This document shows positions 1 through 8,254 of a DNA stretch of 64,000 nucleotides, piece after piece. The translations under genes were made by a program, and so were the position numbers. The DNA comes from Casp-actino8 sp945862545. GTDB lineage: Bacteria > Actinomycetota > Acidimicrobiia > Acidimicrobiales > Ilumatobacteraceae. The stretch spans positions 1 through 64,000 of the forward strand of contig CAMAYS010000001.1 in the NCBI GenBank assembly GCA_945862545.1. Direction: 5' to 3'. Every line of letters starts with the position of its first letter. The first letter of the stretch is position 1. The notes beneath the pieces are model-generated. The model saw nothing but the letters and a program-made list of their open reading frames with translations. It was not told where the DNA came from and searched no databases.

Positions 1-150
1 ATGGCGCTGGGTTTTGCCCGTGTGGATACGAAATTTGCTGAATTACGCTCCGAAATGCATCAAAACCTGCGAAATTCGAATATGGCAATGATGTCGCTCA
101 TGGTCGCTTTGCATGGTTTGCTGTTTGCGGCGCTCAAAATCTGGCCTTAA
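1..150 (+). CDS. C-terminal piece of a small coiled-coil/membrane protein
   Basis: An open frame from the first base to TAA at 148-150 gives 49 residues. Residues 5-25 have the charged heptad look of FARVDTKFAELRSEMHQNLR, followed by a hydrophobic stretch (about residues 29-47) that could be a membrane helix. This matches the general layout of small bacterial proteins with a coiled coil and one C-terminal membrane segment. The frame is open at the window edge, so the gene probably starts further left and the ATG at base 1 need not be its start. Function unknown. Confidence 0.5.
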   Translation: MALGFARVDTKFAELRSEMHQNLRNSNMAMMSLMVALHGLLFAALKIWP

Positions 151-452
151 GGCTGGGTTTCCCACAAAAGACCTGGATAAGGGCGATAAATAGACTTTTC
201 TCCTCATCTCAGCGGACGTCATCCGGCAAAAACTTGGCAGGCTGTGGATAACTTTCAGATGTCATGGCTTGACCGATCGTAGGGTTCGCTAAAAAGCAGG
301 ATCTTTGCGCGAATAAGCAGGCGGTGGGTGTGGGTTCGGGGAAATCCGACGGTAGGGTTCTCACCTCGTGCGAAACGGACTTTTGTCTGTTCGCTGCAAT
401 CGATGTCTATGTGAGCCCAGTTCGCTGGGGACCACATGGCAACAACCGAACC
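151..452. other. Gene-free stretch before the ribosomal operon
   Basis: No frame here has a recognisable product; the open frames read as chance or as antisense to rplC. The S10 gene (rpsJ), which often sits directly before rplC, is not present. The promoter of the ribosomal operon should lie here or further left, but I could not pick a convincing -35/-10 pair. Confidence 0.5.
243..251 (-). other. DnaA-box-like 9-mer
   Basis: TGTGGATAA is the exact reverse complement of the classical DnaA box TTATCCACA. It lies in a 13-base string, CTGTGGATAACTT, that recurs exactly at 12072-12084 before infA. It stands alone, so it is not an origin. A role for DnaA here is speculative. Confidence 0.3.
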
Positions 453-520
453 AATGCTCCGTTGATCGCAAGATCTTCGGAGCATTTGCGTGAACGGCGG
501 TTCTCCGCAGTACACGCAAA
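453..520 (+). promoter_or_regulatory. Two abutting hairpins in the rplC leader (candidate r-protein leader)
   Basis: Hairpin 1 has 9-bp arms AATGCTCCG (453-461) and CGGAGCATT (478-486). An inner GATC/GATC stem (464-467, 472-475) closes a GCAA loop of the stable GNRA class. Hairpin 2 has 8-bp arms TTTGCGTG (485-492) and CACGCAAA (513-520), with inner GCGG/CCGC (497-500, 505-508) around a TTCT loop. The two share bases 485-486, so they stack or compete. They end 47 nt before the rplC ATG, where autoregulatory ribosomal-protein leaders usually lie. The structure is seen in sequence; the regulatory role is inference. Confidence 0.55.
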
Positions 521-567
521 GTCAAATCGAAAGCGCCAGGAAACTGGCTGGATGAAGAGGCTGCCTT

Positions 568-1206
568 ATGGCAAAGAAAGCGATCGTCGGCGAGAAGCTC
601 GGCATGACACAGGTATGGGCTGACGACAATCGCGTCGTTCCCGTGACCGTGCTTCGTGTTGAAACAGTTCGCATCGTACAAATTAAAACTTCTGAGCGCG
701 ATGGTTACGATGCGCTCCAAGTTACCTATGGGCATAAGGACGCAAAGAAATTGTCCAAGCCTGATGCTGGGCATTTTGCGAAGGCAAATGTTGAATCCGG
801 TCGTCGACTTGTTGAGTTGCGTCTTGAGAGCGTTGAAGGTTTTGAAGTCGGCGGAGAGATCACTGTCGATCAATTCGTCAAAGGCCAAAAGGTTGATGTC
901 ACTGCGGTGAGCCGCGGTAAGGGCTTTGCCGGCGGTATGAAGCGTCACAACTTCCGCGGACAGGGCGCCAGTCACGGTAACCACAAGCACCACCGTGCTC
1001 CTGGTTCCATTGGTTCGGCCTCGTACCCAGGTCGTGTTCTCAAAGGTCTGAAGATGGCCGGACACATGGGTCATGAGCAAGTCACCACTTTGAATCTTGA
1101 AGTTGTTGAGGCCGACGCCGAGCGCGGCTTGTTATTAGTACGTGGTTCGGTACCGGGCCCAAATGGCGGCGTTGTCATTGTGCGCAACGCAGTGAAGGGA
1201 AAGTGA
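568..1206 (+). CDS. rplC: 50S ribosomal protein L3
   Basis: Large-subunit protein that binds 23S rRNA early in assembly; its central loop reaches the peptidyl-transferase centre. 212 residues, usual for the family. The N-terminus AIVGEKLGMTQVW and the basic loop with GGMKRHNFRGQGASHGNHKH (around residues 121-140) are diagnostic. First gene of the ribosomal operon, preceded by the hairpins at 453-520 and followed after 4 bp by rplD. rpsJ is missing from its usual place upstream. Confidence 0.98.
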   Translation: MAKKAIVGEKLGMTQVWADDNRVVPVTVLRVETVRIVQIKTSERDGYDALQVTYGHKDAKKLSKPDAGHFAKANVESGRRLVELRLESVEGFEVGGEITVDQFVKGQKVDVTAVSRGKGFAGGMKRHNFRGQGASHGNHKHHRAPGSIGSASYPGRVLKGLKMAGHMGHEQVTTLNLEVVEADAERGLLLVRGSVPGPNGGVVIVRNAVKGK

Positions 1207-1210
1207 CCTG

Positions 1211-1834
1211 ATGCCTTCGTTGAAAGTCAAGAATCAGGCTGGCAAAGATGTCGGCAGTGTTGCTTTAAGCGATGACGATTTCGGTCGTCAGCCAAATGTT
1301 CCAGTGATGCACCAAGTCGTCACTGCGCAACTTGCACATCGTCGTGCCGGGACACAGAGCACAAAGACTCGCGCTGAGGTTTCTGGTGGTGGAAAGAAGC
1401 CACTTAAGCAAAAGGGAACTGGTAGCGCTCGTCAGGGTTCGACTAACTCACCTCATTACTCTGGTGGTGGTGTGGCTCACGGGCCAAAGCCTCGCAAGTA
1501 TTCGCAAAAGACTCCTAAGAAGATGATCAAGATTGCTTTGCAGTCGGCGTTGTCGGATCGTGCCATGGAAGGCAAAGTCATCGTCATCGATGCTTGGAAG
1601 TTTGATGCGCCTAAGACGTCGGCAGCTATTGAAGCGCTGAACGCATTGAATCTTGATGGTCGCACATTGATCGTGGTTCGCCGCGACGAACTGAATGCGA
1701 TTCGTTCATTCCGCAATCTCCCCGAAGTGCAACTCATTGAAATCAGCGAACTCAACGCTTATGACGTGTTGTGCAACGACAACATCGTGTTCTCACAGGG
1801 CTCATTGCCCGGAGCCAGTAAGGACGGTCAGTGA
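1211..1834 (+). CDS. rplD: 50S ribosomal protein L4
   Basis: Binds 23S rRNA and lines the peptide exit tunnel. 207 residues. The tunnel loop GGGKKPLKQKGTGSARQGS (about residues 58-76) is conserved. The C-terminal half carries the usual alpha/beta fold, with VIVIDAWKFDAPKT and LIVVRRDELN. In several bacteria L4 represses its own operon by binding the leader, so it is the natural candidate ligand for the hairpins before rplC. That link is inferred from other bacteria, not shown here. Its TGA overlaps the rplW ATG by one base. Confidence 0.98.
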   Translation: MPSLKVKNQAGKDVGSVALSDDDFGRQPNVPVMHQVVTAQLAHRRAGTQSTKTRAEVSGGGKKPLKQKGTGSARQGSTNSPHYSGGGVAHGPKPRKYSQKTPKKMIKIALQSALSDRAMEGKVIVIDAWKFDAPKTSAAIEALNALNLDGRTLIVVRRDELNAIRSFRNLPEVQLIEISELNAYDVLCNDNIVFSQGSLPGASKDGQ

Positions 1835-2127
1835 TGAAAGATCCACGCGACATCATCATCGCTCCCATCGTGTCGGAGAAGAGTTACGCCCTCATTGAGA
1901 CTGGCGTCTACACCTTCAACGTTCATGTGGATGCATCAAAGCCTGAGATCCACGACGCTGTCGAGGCAATCTGGGGCGTCAAGGTCACAAAAGTCAACAC
2001 GCTCAACCGTGCGGGCAAACTCCAGCGCACTCGAGGCACCAATCGCCCCGGCCGTCGCCCTGGTACCAAGCGCGCAATCGTCACTTTGGCTGCTGGGAAT
2101 GAAATCCCACTGTTCGAGAACAACTGA
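1834..2127 (+). CDS. rplW: 50S ribosomal protein L23
   Basis: Sits at the peptide tunnel exit and docks trigger factor, SRP and the Sec translocon. 97 residues from the ATG at 1834, which overlaps the rplD stop (TGATG). A GTG at 1831 is in frame, but the ATG coupled to the upstream stop is preferred. The motif DIIIAPIVSEKSYALIE at the N-terminus and the VTKVNTLNRAGKLQR strand are typical. Confidence 0.97.
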   Translation: MKDPRDIIIAPIVSEKSYALIETGVYTFNVHVDASKPEIHDAVEAIWGVKVTKVNTLNRAGKLQRTRGTNRPGRRPGTKRAIVTLAAGNEIPLFENN

Positions 2128-2138
2128 GGCATCACGTC

Positions 2139-2975
2139 ATGGGAATTCGTAAACGTAAGCCAACATCTGCAGGTCGTCGTTTCCAGACCTCGTCAGATTT
2201 CTCCGAGATCACTTCAACGACACCAGAAAAGTCATTGCTCACGAGCAAGCCGAAGACTGGTGGTCGTAATGCCTATGGTCGCAAGACATCGCGTCACCGC
2301 GGTGGTGGTCATAAGCAGCAATACCGAATGATCGACTTCAAGCGCAACAAAGATGGCATCACTGCCAAGGTTGCGACGATTGAATATGACCCGAACCGCA
2401 CGTGCCGTATTGCCTTGTTGCATTATGCAGACGGTGAGAAGGCGTATATTCTTGCTCCTAAGGGCATGAATGTTGGCGATCATGTGTCCAATGGTCCCAA
2501 GGCAGACATCAAGCCAGGCAACGCTTTGCCATTGCGCTACATGCCTGTTGGTACTGTCGTTCACAACGTTGAGTTGCGCCCCGGTCAAGGTGGCAAGATG
2601 GCGCGTTCAGCCGGTGTTGGTGTGCAGTTAGTAGCCAAAGATGGTGACTACGCAACACTTCGTTTGCCTTCAACAGAAATGCGTCGCGTGCTGATTGACT
2701 GCCGCGCCACTGTCGGAGAAGTCGGCAATGCCGAACACGAACTCATCAAGATCGGTAAAGCTGGTCGTAACCGTTGGAAGGGCGTTCGCCCACAAACCCG
2801 CGGTGTCGCCATGAACCCGGTTGACCACCCTCTTGGTGGTGGCGAAGGTAAAACCTCGGGTGGTCGTCCTCCCGTGTCGCCATGGGGCAAGCCAGAAAGC
2901 CGTACTCGTGACGGCAAGAAGGCATCACAGAAGTTGATTGTTCGTCGTCGTCGTTCCGGCAAGGGCCGCCGGTAA
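2139..2975 (+). CDS. rplB: 50S ribosomal protein L2
   Basis: Primary 23S rRNA binder needed for subunit joining and peptidyl transfer. 278 residues, normal length. The C-terminal loop MNPVDHPLGGGEGK (about residues 225-238) with its conserved histidine and the basic tail ending in RRRRSGKGRR are seen. 11 bp after rplW and 16 bp before rpsS. Confidence 0.98.
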   Translation: MGIRKRKPTSAGRRFQTSSDFSEITSTTPEKSLLTSKPKTGGRNAYGRKTSRHRGGGHKQQYRMIDFKRNKDGITAKVATIEYDPNRTCRIALLHYADGEKAYILAPKGMNVGDHVSNGPKADIKPGNALPLRYMPVGTVVHNVELRPGQGGKMARSAGVGVQLVAKDGDYATLRLPSTEMRRVLIDCRATVGEVGNAEHELIKIGKAGRNRWKGVRPQTRGVAMNPVDHPLGGGEGKTSGGRPPVSPWGKPESRTRDGKKASQKLIVRRRRSGKGRR

Positions 2976-2991
2976 AGGATTGGTGCATTAG

Positions 2992-3276
2992 ATGTCTCGT
3001 AGCTTGAAAAAGGGTCCGTTCGTTGATGACCACCTCGTAAAAAAGGTGGACGCGTTGAACGCTGCCAATGAAAAAAAGGTCATCAAGACTTGGAGTCGTC
3101 GTTCGACGATCATTCCCGACATGGTGGGTCACACCATCGCCGTGCATGACGGTCGTAAGCACGTGCCGGTTTATGTCACTGAATCAATGGTTGGTCACAA
3201 GCTTGGTGAGTTCTCACCGACTCGTACCTTCAAATATCACGCAGGTCAAGAGAAGAACGTGAAGGGTCGCAAGTAA
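2992..3276 (+). CDS. rpsS: 30S ribosomal protein S19
   Basis: Head protein of the small subunit that works with S13 near the A-site tRNA and the subunit bridge. 94 residues starting MSRSLKKGPFVDDHL, with the conserved TWSRRSTIIPDMVGHTIAVH segment. Its TAA shares a base with the ATG of rplV, so the two are translationally coupled. Confidence 0.98.
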   Translation: MSRSLKKGPFVDDHLVKKVDALNAANEKKVIKTWSRRSTIIPDMVGHTIAVHDGRKHVPVYVTESMVGHKLGEFSPTRTFKYHAGQEKNVKGRK

Positions 3277-3914
3277 TGACTGGTCCCAAGCTAAACGAGC
3301 GCTCCTTTATTGCCGGTGAGCGCACCGGAACTCGAGCCAGTGTGCGCGGTTCGCGCATGTCGGCATCCAAGGCGCGCGTTGTGCTCAACCTTGTTCGTGG
3401 ACGCGATGTCGTCATTGCTGATCAGGTTTTGCAGTTCACAGAGCGTGAAGCAGCCCGCGTTATTCGCAAAGTTTTGGCATCAGCTGTTGCCAACGCAGTG
3501 AACAATGATGGTCTTGACGCTGACACCTTGTACATCAAGGCCTGCTACGCCGACGAAGGTCCGACCTTGCGTCGCTTTAAGCCACGTGCCAAAGGTCGTG
3601 CTACTCGGATCAACAAGCGCACCTGCCACATCACGATTGTTCTTGGTGTGATTGACAGCGAACTGTTGCAGGTCGTTCAGGCTCGCCGTGAGCGTGCCGT
3701 GAGCGGTCGTCGGGCAACTCGCGGTGGTGGCGTTGCTGATCGCCGGGCTCGCGTTCAAGCAAGCCGTACCAAGCGTTCCGATGATGCGGTTGACACTTCA
3801 GTTGAAGAAGTGGCGACTGAGGAAGCGAATATCGAAGAAACCACGATCGAGGCAACTGCTGTGGAGACTACGTCAATTGAAACTGCAGCACCCGAGGCCG
3901 AGGAGACCAACTGA
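3276..3914 (+). CDS. rplV: 50S ribosomal protein L22 with long acidic tail
   Basis: Contacts all 23S rRNA domains; its hairpin lines the exit tunnel. Residues 1-115 are a standard L22, with RGSRMSASKARVVLNLVRG and the RFKPRAKGRATRINKRTCHI hairpin. The protein then runs on for about 95 residues: first an Arg-rich linker (about 130-168), then a Glu/Thr/Ala-rich acidic tail to residue 212. Extended L22 tails occur in actinobacteria such as mycobacteria. The tail is low in complexity and probably disordered and surface exposed. Confidence 0.96.
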   Translation: MTGPKLNERSFIAGERTGTRASVRGSRMSASKARVVLNLVRGRDVVIADQVLQFTEREAARVIRKVLASAVANAVNNDGLDADTLYIKACYADEGPTLRRFKPRAKGRATRINKRTCHITIVLGVIDSELLQVVQARRERAVSGRRATRGGGVADRRARVQASRTKRSDDAVDTSVEEVATEEANIEETTIEATAVETTSIETAAPEAEETN

Positions 3915-4798
3915 TGGGCCAAAAAGTCAATCCGTACGGCTTCCGCCTGGGCATTACCACCGACTGGAAAAGTCGCTGGTTTAGTGAGCGCAATTACAAG
4001 GAATATCTCACCGAAGACTGGAAGATCCGCGCTTATGTCATGGAGTCACTTCCAGACGCAGCGATTTCGCGCATTGAAGTCGAGCGCAAGCGTGGAGAGA
4101 CCCTCAAGGTCGACATTCATACTGCTCGTCCCGGAATCGTGATCGGTCGTAAGGGTGCCAAGGCTGATGAACTTCGTATTGGTTTAACTGCCCTCACTGG
4201 CAACATTAAAGTGCAGCTCAATATCGTGGAGATTAAGTCTCCCGAACTTGATGCGGCTTTGATTGCTCAGGGTGTAGCTGATCAGTTGGTCGGACGAATT
4301 GCATTCCGTCGTGCCATGAAGCGAGCCGTGCAGAACGCACAAAAGGCTGGAGCACTTGGTATTCGTGTTCAGTGTTCAGGTCGTTTGGGTGGCGCTGAAA
4401 TGAGCCGAACCGAGTGGTACCGCGAAGGTCGCGTGCCGTTGCACACACTGCGTGCCGACATTGACTACGGTTTTCGCGAGGCTCGCACTGCGAGTGGTCG
4501 CGTTGGCGTCAAGGTATGGATTTATCGTGGCGACATTTTGCCGTACAAGCCAGTGATTGATGAAAAGATTGTTCGCGAAGCAACAAGTGCTCTCGGCGAA
4601 ACTTTGGGTGTACCTGGTGCACGCAAAGTTGTGTCGTCAAGTGGTCGCCGTAAGGCCGAAGAAGCTCTTGAAGCAGCCCAAGTGCCACTCGTGAAAGAAG
4701 CCGATCCAGAACTCGAGAAATTACTCGACGAGGAAGAAGAAATCGCCCGCCGCACCCACGATGGGCACGAGACCCCGCACTTCCGTGCACAGGACTGA
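3914..4798 (+). CDS. rpsC: 30S ribosomal protein S3
   Basis: Forms part of the mRNA entry pore and helicase site. 294 residues. The KH domain loop GRKG lies in VIGRKGAKADEL (about residues 76-88). The C-terminal domain has GRLGGAEMSRTEWYREGRVP. The tail after about residue 215 is Glu-rich and longer than in enterobacteria, as is common in actinobacteria. The ATG overlaps the rplV TGA. Confidence 0.97.
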   Translation: MGQKVNPYGFRLGITTDWKSRWFSERNYKEYLTEDWKIRAYVMESLPDAAISRIEVERKRGETLKVDIHTARPGIVIGRKGAKADELRIGLTALTGNIKVQLNIVEIKSPELDAALIAQGVADQLVGRIAFRRAMKRAVQNAQKAGALGIRVQCSGRLGGAEMSRTEWYREGRVPLHTLRADIDYGFREARTASGRVGVKVWIYRGDILPYKPVIDEKIVREATSALGETLGVPGARKVVSSSGRRKAEEALEAAQVPLVKEADPELEKLLDEEEEIARRTHDGHETPHFRAQD

Positions 4799-4804
4799 TT
4801 CACC

Positions 4805-5221
4805 ATGTTGATGCCTCGCAAAGTTGCCCATCGTAAGCACCATCGTGGTCGTACCGGAGGTATGGCCAAGGGTGGAAGCGAACTGGCTTTTGGTCAGTAC
4901 GGAATCCAAGCTCTTGAGCCATGCTGGTTAACTGCTCGCCAGATTGAAGCTGCGCGTATTGCTATGACTCGTCATATCAAGCGTGGCGGCAAGGTGTGGA
5001 TCAATGTTTTCCCCGATAAGCCCGTCACCAAGAAGCCAGCCGAAACCCGTATGGGTTCAGGTAAGGGCAACCCAGAGTTTTGGGTAGCTGTCGTGAAGCC
5101 TGGCCGTGTTTTATTTGAACTCTCATTCCCAAGTCGCGAGCAGGCAATGGAGGCCCTCAACAAGGCCATCCAGAAATTGCCGATTAAGGCCCGCATTATT
5201 ACCCGCGAGGAGGCGATCTGA
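4805..5221 (+). CDS. rplP: 50S ribosomal protein L16
   Basis: Binds near the A-site and central protuberance. 138 residues starting MLMPRKVAHRKHHRG, the classic L16 N-terminus. FPDKPVTKKPAETRMGSGKG (about residues 60-79) is the conserved core loop. Two bases separate it from rpmC. Confidence 0.98.
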   Translation: MLMPRKVAHRKHHRGRTGGMAKGGSELAFGQYGIQALEPCWLTARQIEAARIAMTRHIKRGGKVWINVFPDKPVTKKPAETRMGSGKGNPEFWVAVVKPGRVLFELSFPSREQAMEALNKAIQKLPIKARIITREEAI

Positions 5222-5223
5222 TC

Positions 5224-5451
5224 ATGGCAACTCAAGCCGCCAAAGACCGCGCTGAACTAGGCGAACTCGACCTCACATCATTGGTCGAACAGCTCCGGGC
5301 TTCAAAGCAAGAGGCACTCAACCTCCGCTTTCGTAGCGCCACCGGTCAGCTCGACACCCATAGCGAATTGCGCCGAGTTCGTCGCCGTATCGCTCGTATC
5401 AACACCCTTATCCGTCAGCGTGAAATCGCTGCCGCTGAGGCCGGAGAGTGA
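5224..5451 (+). CDS. rpmC: 50S ribosomal protein L29
   Basis: Small helical-hairpin protein beside L23 at the exit tunnel. 75 residues. LTSLVEQLRASKQEALNLRF and LRRVRRRIARINTLIRQRE form the two helices. Start ATG at 5224, directly after the rplP stop. Confidence 0.96.
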   Translation: MATQAAKDRAELGELDLTSLVEQLRASKQEALNLRFRSATGQLDTHSELRRVRRRIARINTLIRQREIAAAEAGE

Positions 5452-5456
5452 ATCAG

Positions 5457-5732
5457 ATGTCTGAAACAACACCCACAACAGAACGTGCACCGCGCAAAGT
5501 CCGCGAGGGCATCGTGTCGTCTTCAAAGATGGATCGCACCTTGGTGATCGAAATCATCGAGCGAGTTCGTCACCCGAAGTACAACAAGTTCGTCACACGA
5601 ACCAAGAAGCTCTATGCCCACGATGAGGCCAACGACGCCAATGTTGGCGATCGCGTGCGCGTCATGGAAACCCGTCCATTATCGAAACTGAAGCGCTGGC
5701 GCCTCGTTGAGATTCTCGAGCGGGCCAAGTGA
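5457..5732 (+). CDS. rpsQ: 30S ribosomal protein S17
   Basis: OB-fold 16S rRNA binder. 91 residues from the ATG at 5457. An in-frame GTG at 5448 overlaps the rpmC stop, but the GGAG at 5443-5446 is correctly spaced only for the ATG. REGIVSSSKMDRTLVIEI and VGDRVRVMETRPLSKLKRW are family signatures. Confidence 0.96.
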   Translation: MSETTPTTERAPRKVREGIVSSSKMDRTLVIEIIERVRHPKYNKFVTRTKKLYAHDEANDANVGDRVRVMETRPLSKLKRWRLVEILERAK

Positions 5733-5757
5733 GCCTGGGACCGACGGAGGATAAATC

Positions 5758-6126
5758 ATGATTCAGCAAGAAAGTCGTCTTCGAGTTGCCGATAACAGTG
5801 GCGCCAAAGAAGTTTTGTGTATCAAGGTTCTCGGTGGCACACGTCGCCGATACGCCTCGATCGGAGACATCTTCGTGGCCGCCGTTAAGGATGCGATTCC
5901 TGGTGCAGGTGTAAAAAAAGGTGACGTCGTGAAATGCGTCGTCGTTCGCGTCAAGAAGGAAAAGCGCCGTCCTGATGGCAGCTACATCCGTTTTGACGAG
6001 AATGCTGCGGTCATCATCAAAGATGATCTCACACCTCGTGGAACACGTATCTTCGGACCAGTTGGTCGCGAACTGCGTGACAAGAAGTTCATGCGAATTG
6101 TTTCGTTAGCGCCGGAGGTGCTGTGA
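5758..6126 (+). CDS. rplN: 50S ribosomal protein L14
   Basis: Beta-barrel protein at the subunit interface. 122 residues, exact family length. The N-terminus MIQQESRLRVADNSGAKEVL and the C-terminal FGPVGRELRDKKFMRIVSLA are highly conserved. A clear GGAGG (5748-5752) precedes the ATG. Confidence 0.98.
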   Translation: MIQQESRLRVADNSGAKEVLCIKVLGGTRRRYASIGDIFVAAVKDAIPGAGVKKGDVVKCVVVRVKKEKRRPDGSYIRFDENAAVIIKDDLTPRGTRIFGPVGRELRDKKFMRIVSLAPEVL

Positions 6127-6127
6127 G

Positions 6128-6433
6128 ATGAAAATCAAAAAAGGTGACAACGTCATAGTGATCTCTGGAAAGGACAAAGGCAAAGAAGGCACCGTTTCGC
6201 GTGTTATGCCTCGTTCGAACCAGCTCCTAGTCGACGGAATCAATGTTGTGAAGAAGCACCAGAAGCCCAGCGGAAAAAATCAGCAGGGTGGAGTTATCGA
6301 CCGTGACATGCCTCTCGATGCATCCAATGTGATGTTCGTGCATAAGGGCAAGCCCACACGTGTTGGTTACAAGGTGCTTGCTGACGGCAAAAAAGTACGC
6401 ATCGCCAAAACCACAGGTGAGGAAATCGGATGA
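6128..6433 (+). CDS. rplX: 50S ribosomal protein L24
   Basis: Early assembly protein with a KOW motif, here KGDNVIVISGKDKGKEG (residues 5-21). The following segment has NVVKKHQKPSGKNQQGGVID, typical of bacterial L24. 101 residues. The gene ends in ATGA shared with rplE. Confidence 0.97.
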   Translation: MKIKKGDNVIVISGKDKGKEGTVSRVMPRSNQLLVDGINVVKKHQKPSGKNQQGGVIDRDMPLDASNVMFVHKGKPTRVGYKVLADGKKVRIAKTTGEEIG

Positions 6434-7056
6434 GCACCATAACAATGCCCCGTCTTAAGTCTAAATATCAAAGCGAGATTTGTGCTGGCCTTCAGGCCTC
6501 GCTCGAATTGAGCAATGTCATGCAGGTTCCCCGCCTCGAAAAGATCGTGGTGAACATGGGTGTTGGTCGTGCCACTCAGCAACCTTCGTTGCTTGAGGGC
6601 GCAGTCGCTGACATGACTCGTATCACCGGCCAGAAGCCAAAGGTGACTAAGTCTCGTGACTCAATCGCAAACTTTAAACTTCGTGAGAATCAGGCCATCG
6701 GCTGCATGGTCACGCTACGTGGCGACCGTATGTGGGAATTCCTGGATCGTTTGATCTCGGTTGCGATTCCTCGTATTCGTGACTTCCGCGGTTTGCCTTC
6801 GCATTCATGGGACGGTCGTGGCAACTACACGTTCGGCCTCAGCGATCAGACTGTTTTCCCTGAAATTGAGTACGACAAGATCGATGCCCCTCGTGGTATG
6901 GACATCACCATCGTGACGACCGCAATGACGAATGATCAAGGTCGGGCTTTGCTCGACGCATTCGGATTTCCGTTCAAGCGCGGCGCTGAAGCAACTGTTT
7001 CGACCAAGAAGAAGAGCAATGTTCGTGGTCCGCAGTTCTCTAAGAAGAAGAAGTGA
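6430..7056 (+). CDS. rplE: 50S ribosomal protein L5
   Basis: Binds 5S rRNA and contacts the P-site tRNA. 208 residues from the ATG at 6430, which overlaps the rplX stop; an ATG at 6445 would also keep the core. PRLEKIVVNMGVG, ITGQKPKVTKSRDSIANFKL and RDFRGLPSHSWDGRGNYTFG are diagnostic. The Lys-rich C-terminus KKKSNVRGPQFSKKKK is slightly extended. Confidence 0.97.
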   Translation: MSTITMPRLKSKYQSEICAGLQASLELSNVMQVPRLEKIVVNMGVGRATQQPSLLEGAVADMTRITGQKPKVTKSRDSIANFKLRENQAIGCMVTLRGDRMWEFLDRLISVAIPRIRDFRGLPSHSWDGRGNYTFGLSDQTVFPEIEYDKIDAPRGMDITIVTTAMTNDQGRALLDAFGFPFKRGAEATVSTKKKSNVRGPQFSKKKK

Positions 7057-7073
7057 GCGAGAGGTACTGACTC

Positions 7074-7259
7074 ATGGCGAAGAAATCGTTAATTAACAAA
7101 GCTGCTGCGCAGCCCAAGTTCAAGGTTCGTGGCTATACACGTTGCCTGAAGTGTGGTCGCGCACGTTCCGTTTACCGTAAGTTCGGTCTTTGCCGTGTGT
7201 GCCTTCGTGAGATGGCCCATGCTGGTGAAATCCCCGGCCTAACAAAGTCGAGTTGGTGA
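7074..7259 (+). CDS. rpsZ: 30S ribosomal protein S14, zinc type (type Z)
   Basis: Short S14 of 61 residues with a four-cysteine zinc knuckle: C24, C27, C40 and C43 (CLKC and CRVC). It belongs to the zinc-containing form found in the main ribosomal operon of many Gram-positives. A zinc-free paralogue used under zinc starvation would be elsewhere in the genome if it exists. Confidence 0.97.
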   Translation: MAKKSLINKAAAQPKFKVRGYTRCLKCGRARSVYRKFGLCRVCLREMAHAGEIPGLTKSSW

Positions 7260-7266
7260 GGCACTT

Positions 7267-7668
7267 ATGTTGACTGATCCCATTGCCGACATGCTGACCC
7301 GCATCCGCAACGCCAATACGGCGATGCACGATGAGGTCAAGATGCCGTCCTCCAAACAAAAAGTTGCTTTGGCCAAGATTCTTGAGCAAGAGGGTTACAT
7401 CTCTGGTTTTGCTGTGACAGCAAATACCAAGGGCCCAGGCGAGATTCTGAATATTGCGATGAAGTATTCCGCTGAACGCCGTCGCACTATTGCAGGTATC
7501 AAGCGCATTTCAACACCAGGACTTCGCGTGTATCGCAAGTCCGGCACCGTACCTCGCGTACTTGGTGGCCTAGGTGTTGCTGTCCTATCCACCAGTCAGG
7601 GACTGATGACCGACCGCGAAGCGCGCAAGCGCAAAGTGGGCGGCGAAGTTCTCTGTTACGTGTGGTGA
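7267..7668 (+). CDS. rpsH: 30S ribosomal protein S8
   Basis: Central-domain 16S rRNA binder, and in E. coli the translational repressor of this operon. 133 residues with DPIADMLTRIRNANTAMHDE at the N-terminus and GVAVLSTSQGLMTDREARK near the C-terminus. Lies between rpsZ and rplF. Confidence 0.97.
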   Translation: MLTDPIADMLTRIRNANTAMHDEVKMPSSKQKVALAKILEQEGYISGFAVTANTKGPGEILNIAMKYSAERRRTIAGIKRISTPGLRVYRKSGTVPRVLGGLGVAVLSTSQGLMTDREARKRKVGGEVLCYVW

Positions 7669-7680
7669 TCAGGAGACAAT

Positions 7681-8223
7681 ATGTCACGTATCGGTAAAGC
7701 ACTTATCCCGGTTCCAGCCGGTGTTGATGTCAGCATCAACGCAAACTCAGTGACTGTCAAAGGCCCGAAGGGATCTTTGAGTCGTGACCTCGTTGGTGGT
7801 ATCACCGTTCGTCAGGATGAAGGCAACCTAGTTGTCGAACGTCCCAATGACGAGCGTGAATCACGCAGTTTGCATGGCCTGAGTCGTGCGCTGTTGAGCA
7901 ACATGGTCGTCGGCGTGACTACTGGTTTCGCTAAAGAACTTGAGATCGTCGGCGTTGGTTACCGAGCAGAGTTGAAGAGCCCCACGCTCATTCGTCTCAA
8001 CCTTGGTTTCTCGCACCCAGTTGATGTAGAAGCTCCGCAAGGAGTGTCTTTTGAAGTGCCAGTGCAAACTCGCGTGATCATCAAAGGCATTGACAAAGAA
8101 GCAGTCGGTCAAGTAGCTGCCAACATTCGTTCCATTCGTAAGCCAGAGCCCTATAAGGGCAAGGGTGTGCGCTATCAGGGCGAGAAGATTCTGCGTAAAG
8201 CCGGTAAAGCCGGCAAGAAGTAA
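7681..8223 (+). CDS. rplF: 50S ribosomal protein L6
   Basis: Two-domain protein near the sarcin-ricin loop and factor-binding site. 180 residues. MSRIGKALIPVPAGVDV opens the protein, and SIRKPEPYKGKGVRY with GEKILRKAGKAGKK close it as in the family. Confidence 0.98.
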   Translation: MSRIGKALIPVPAGVDVSINANSVTVKGPKGSLSRDLVGGITVRQDEGNLVVERPNDERESRSLHGLSRALLSNMVVGVTTGFAKELEIVGVGYRAELKSPTLIRLNLGFSHPVDVEAPQGVSFEVPVQTRVIIKGIDKEAVGQVAANIRSIRKPEPYKGKGVRYQGEKILRKAGKAGKK

Positions 8224-8254
8224 TGCCGAGAAAAGATTCCGCTAGGGAGATGTC

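Noticed and set aside
324..623. Open frame across the rplC leader
   Set aside because: It covers the hairpins and runs into rplC in another frame; its composition looks random.
361..1080. Long reverse frame opposite rplC
   Set aside because: Antisense to a certain ribosomal gene with no family features; a by-product of codon bias.
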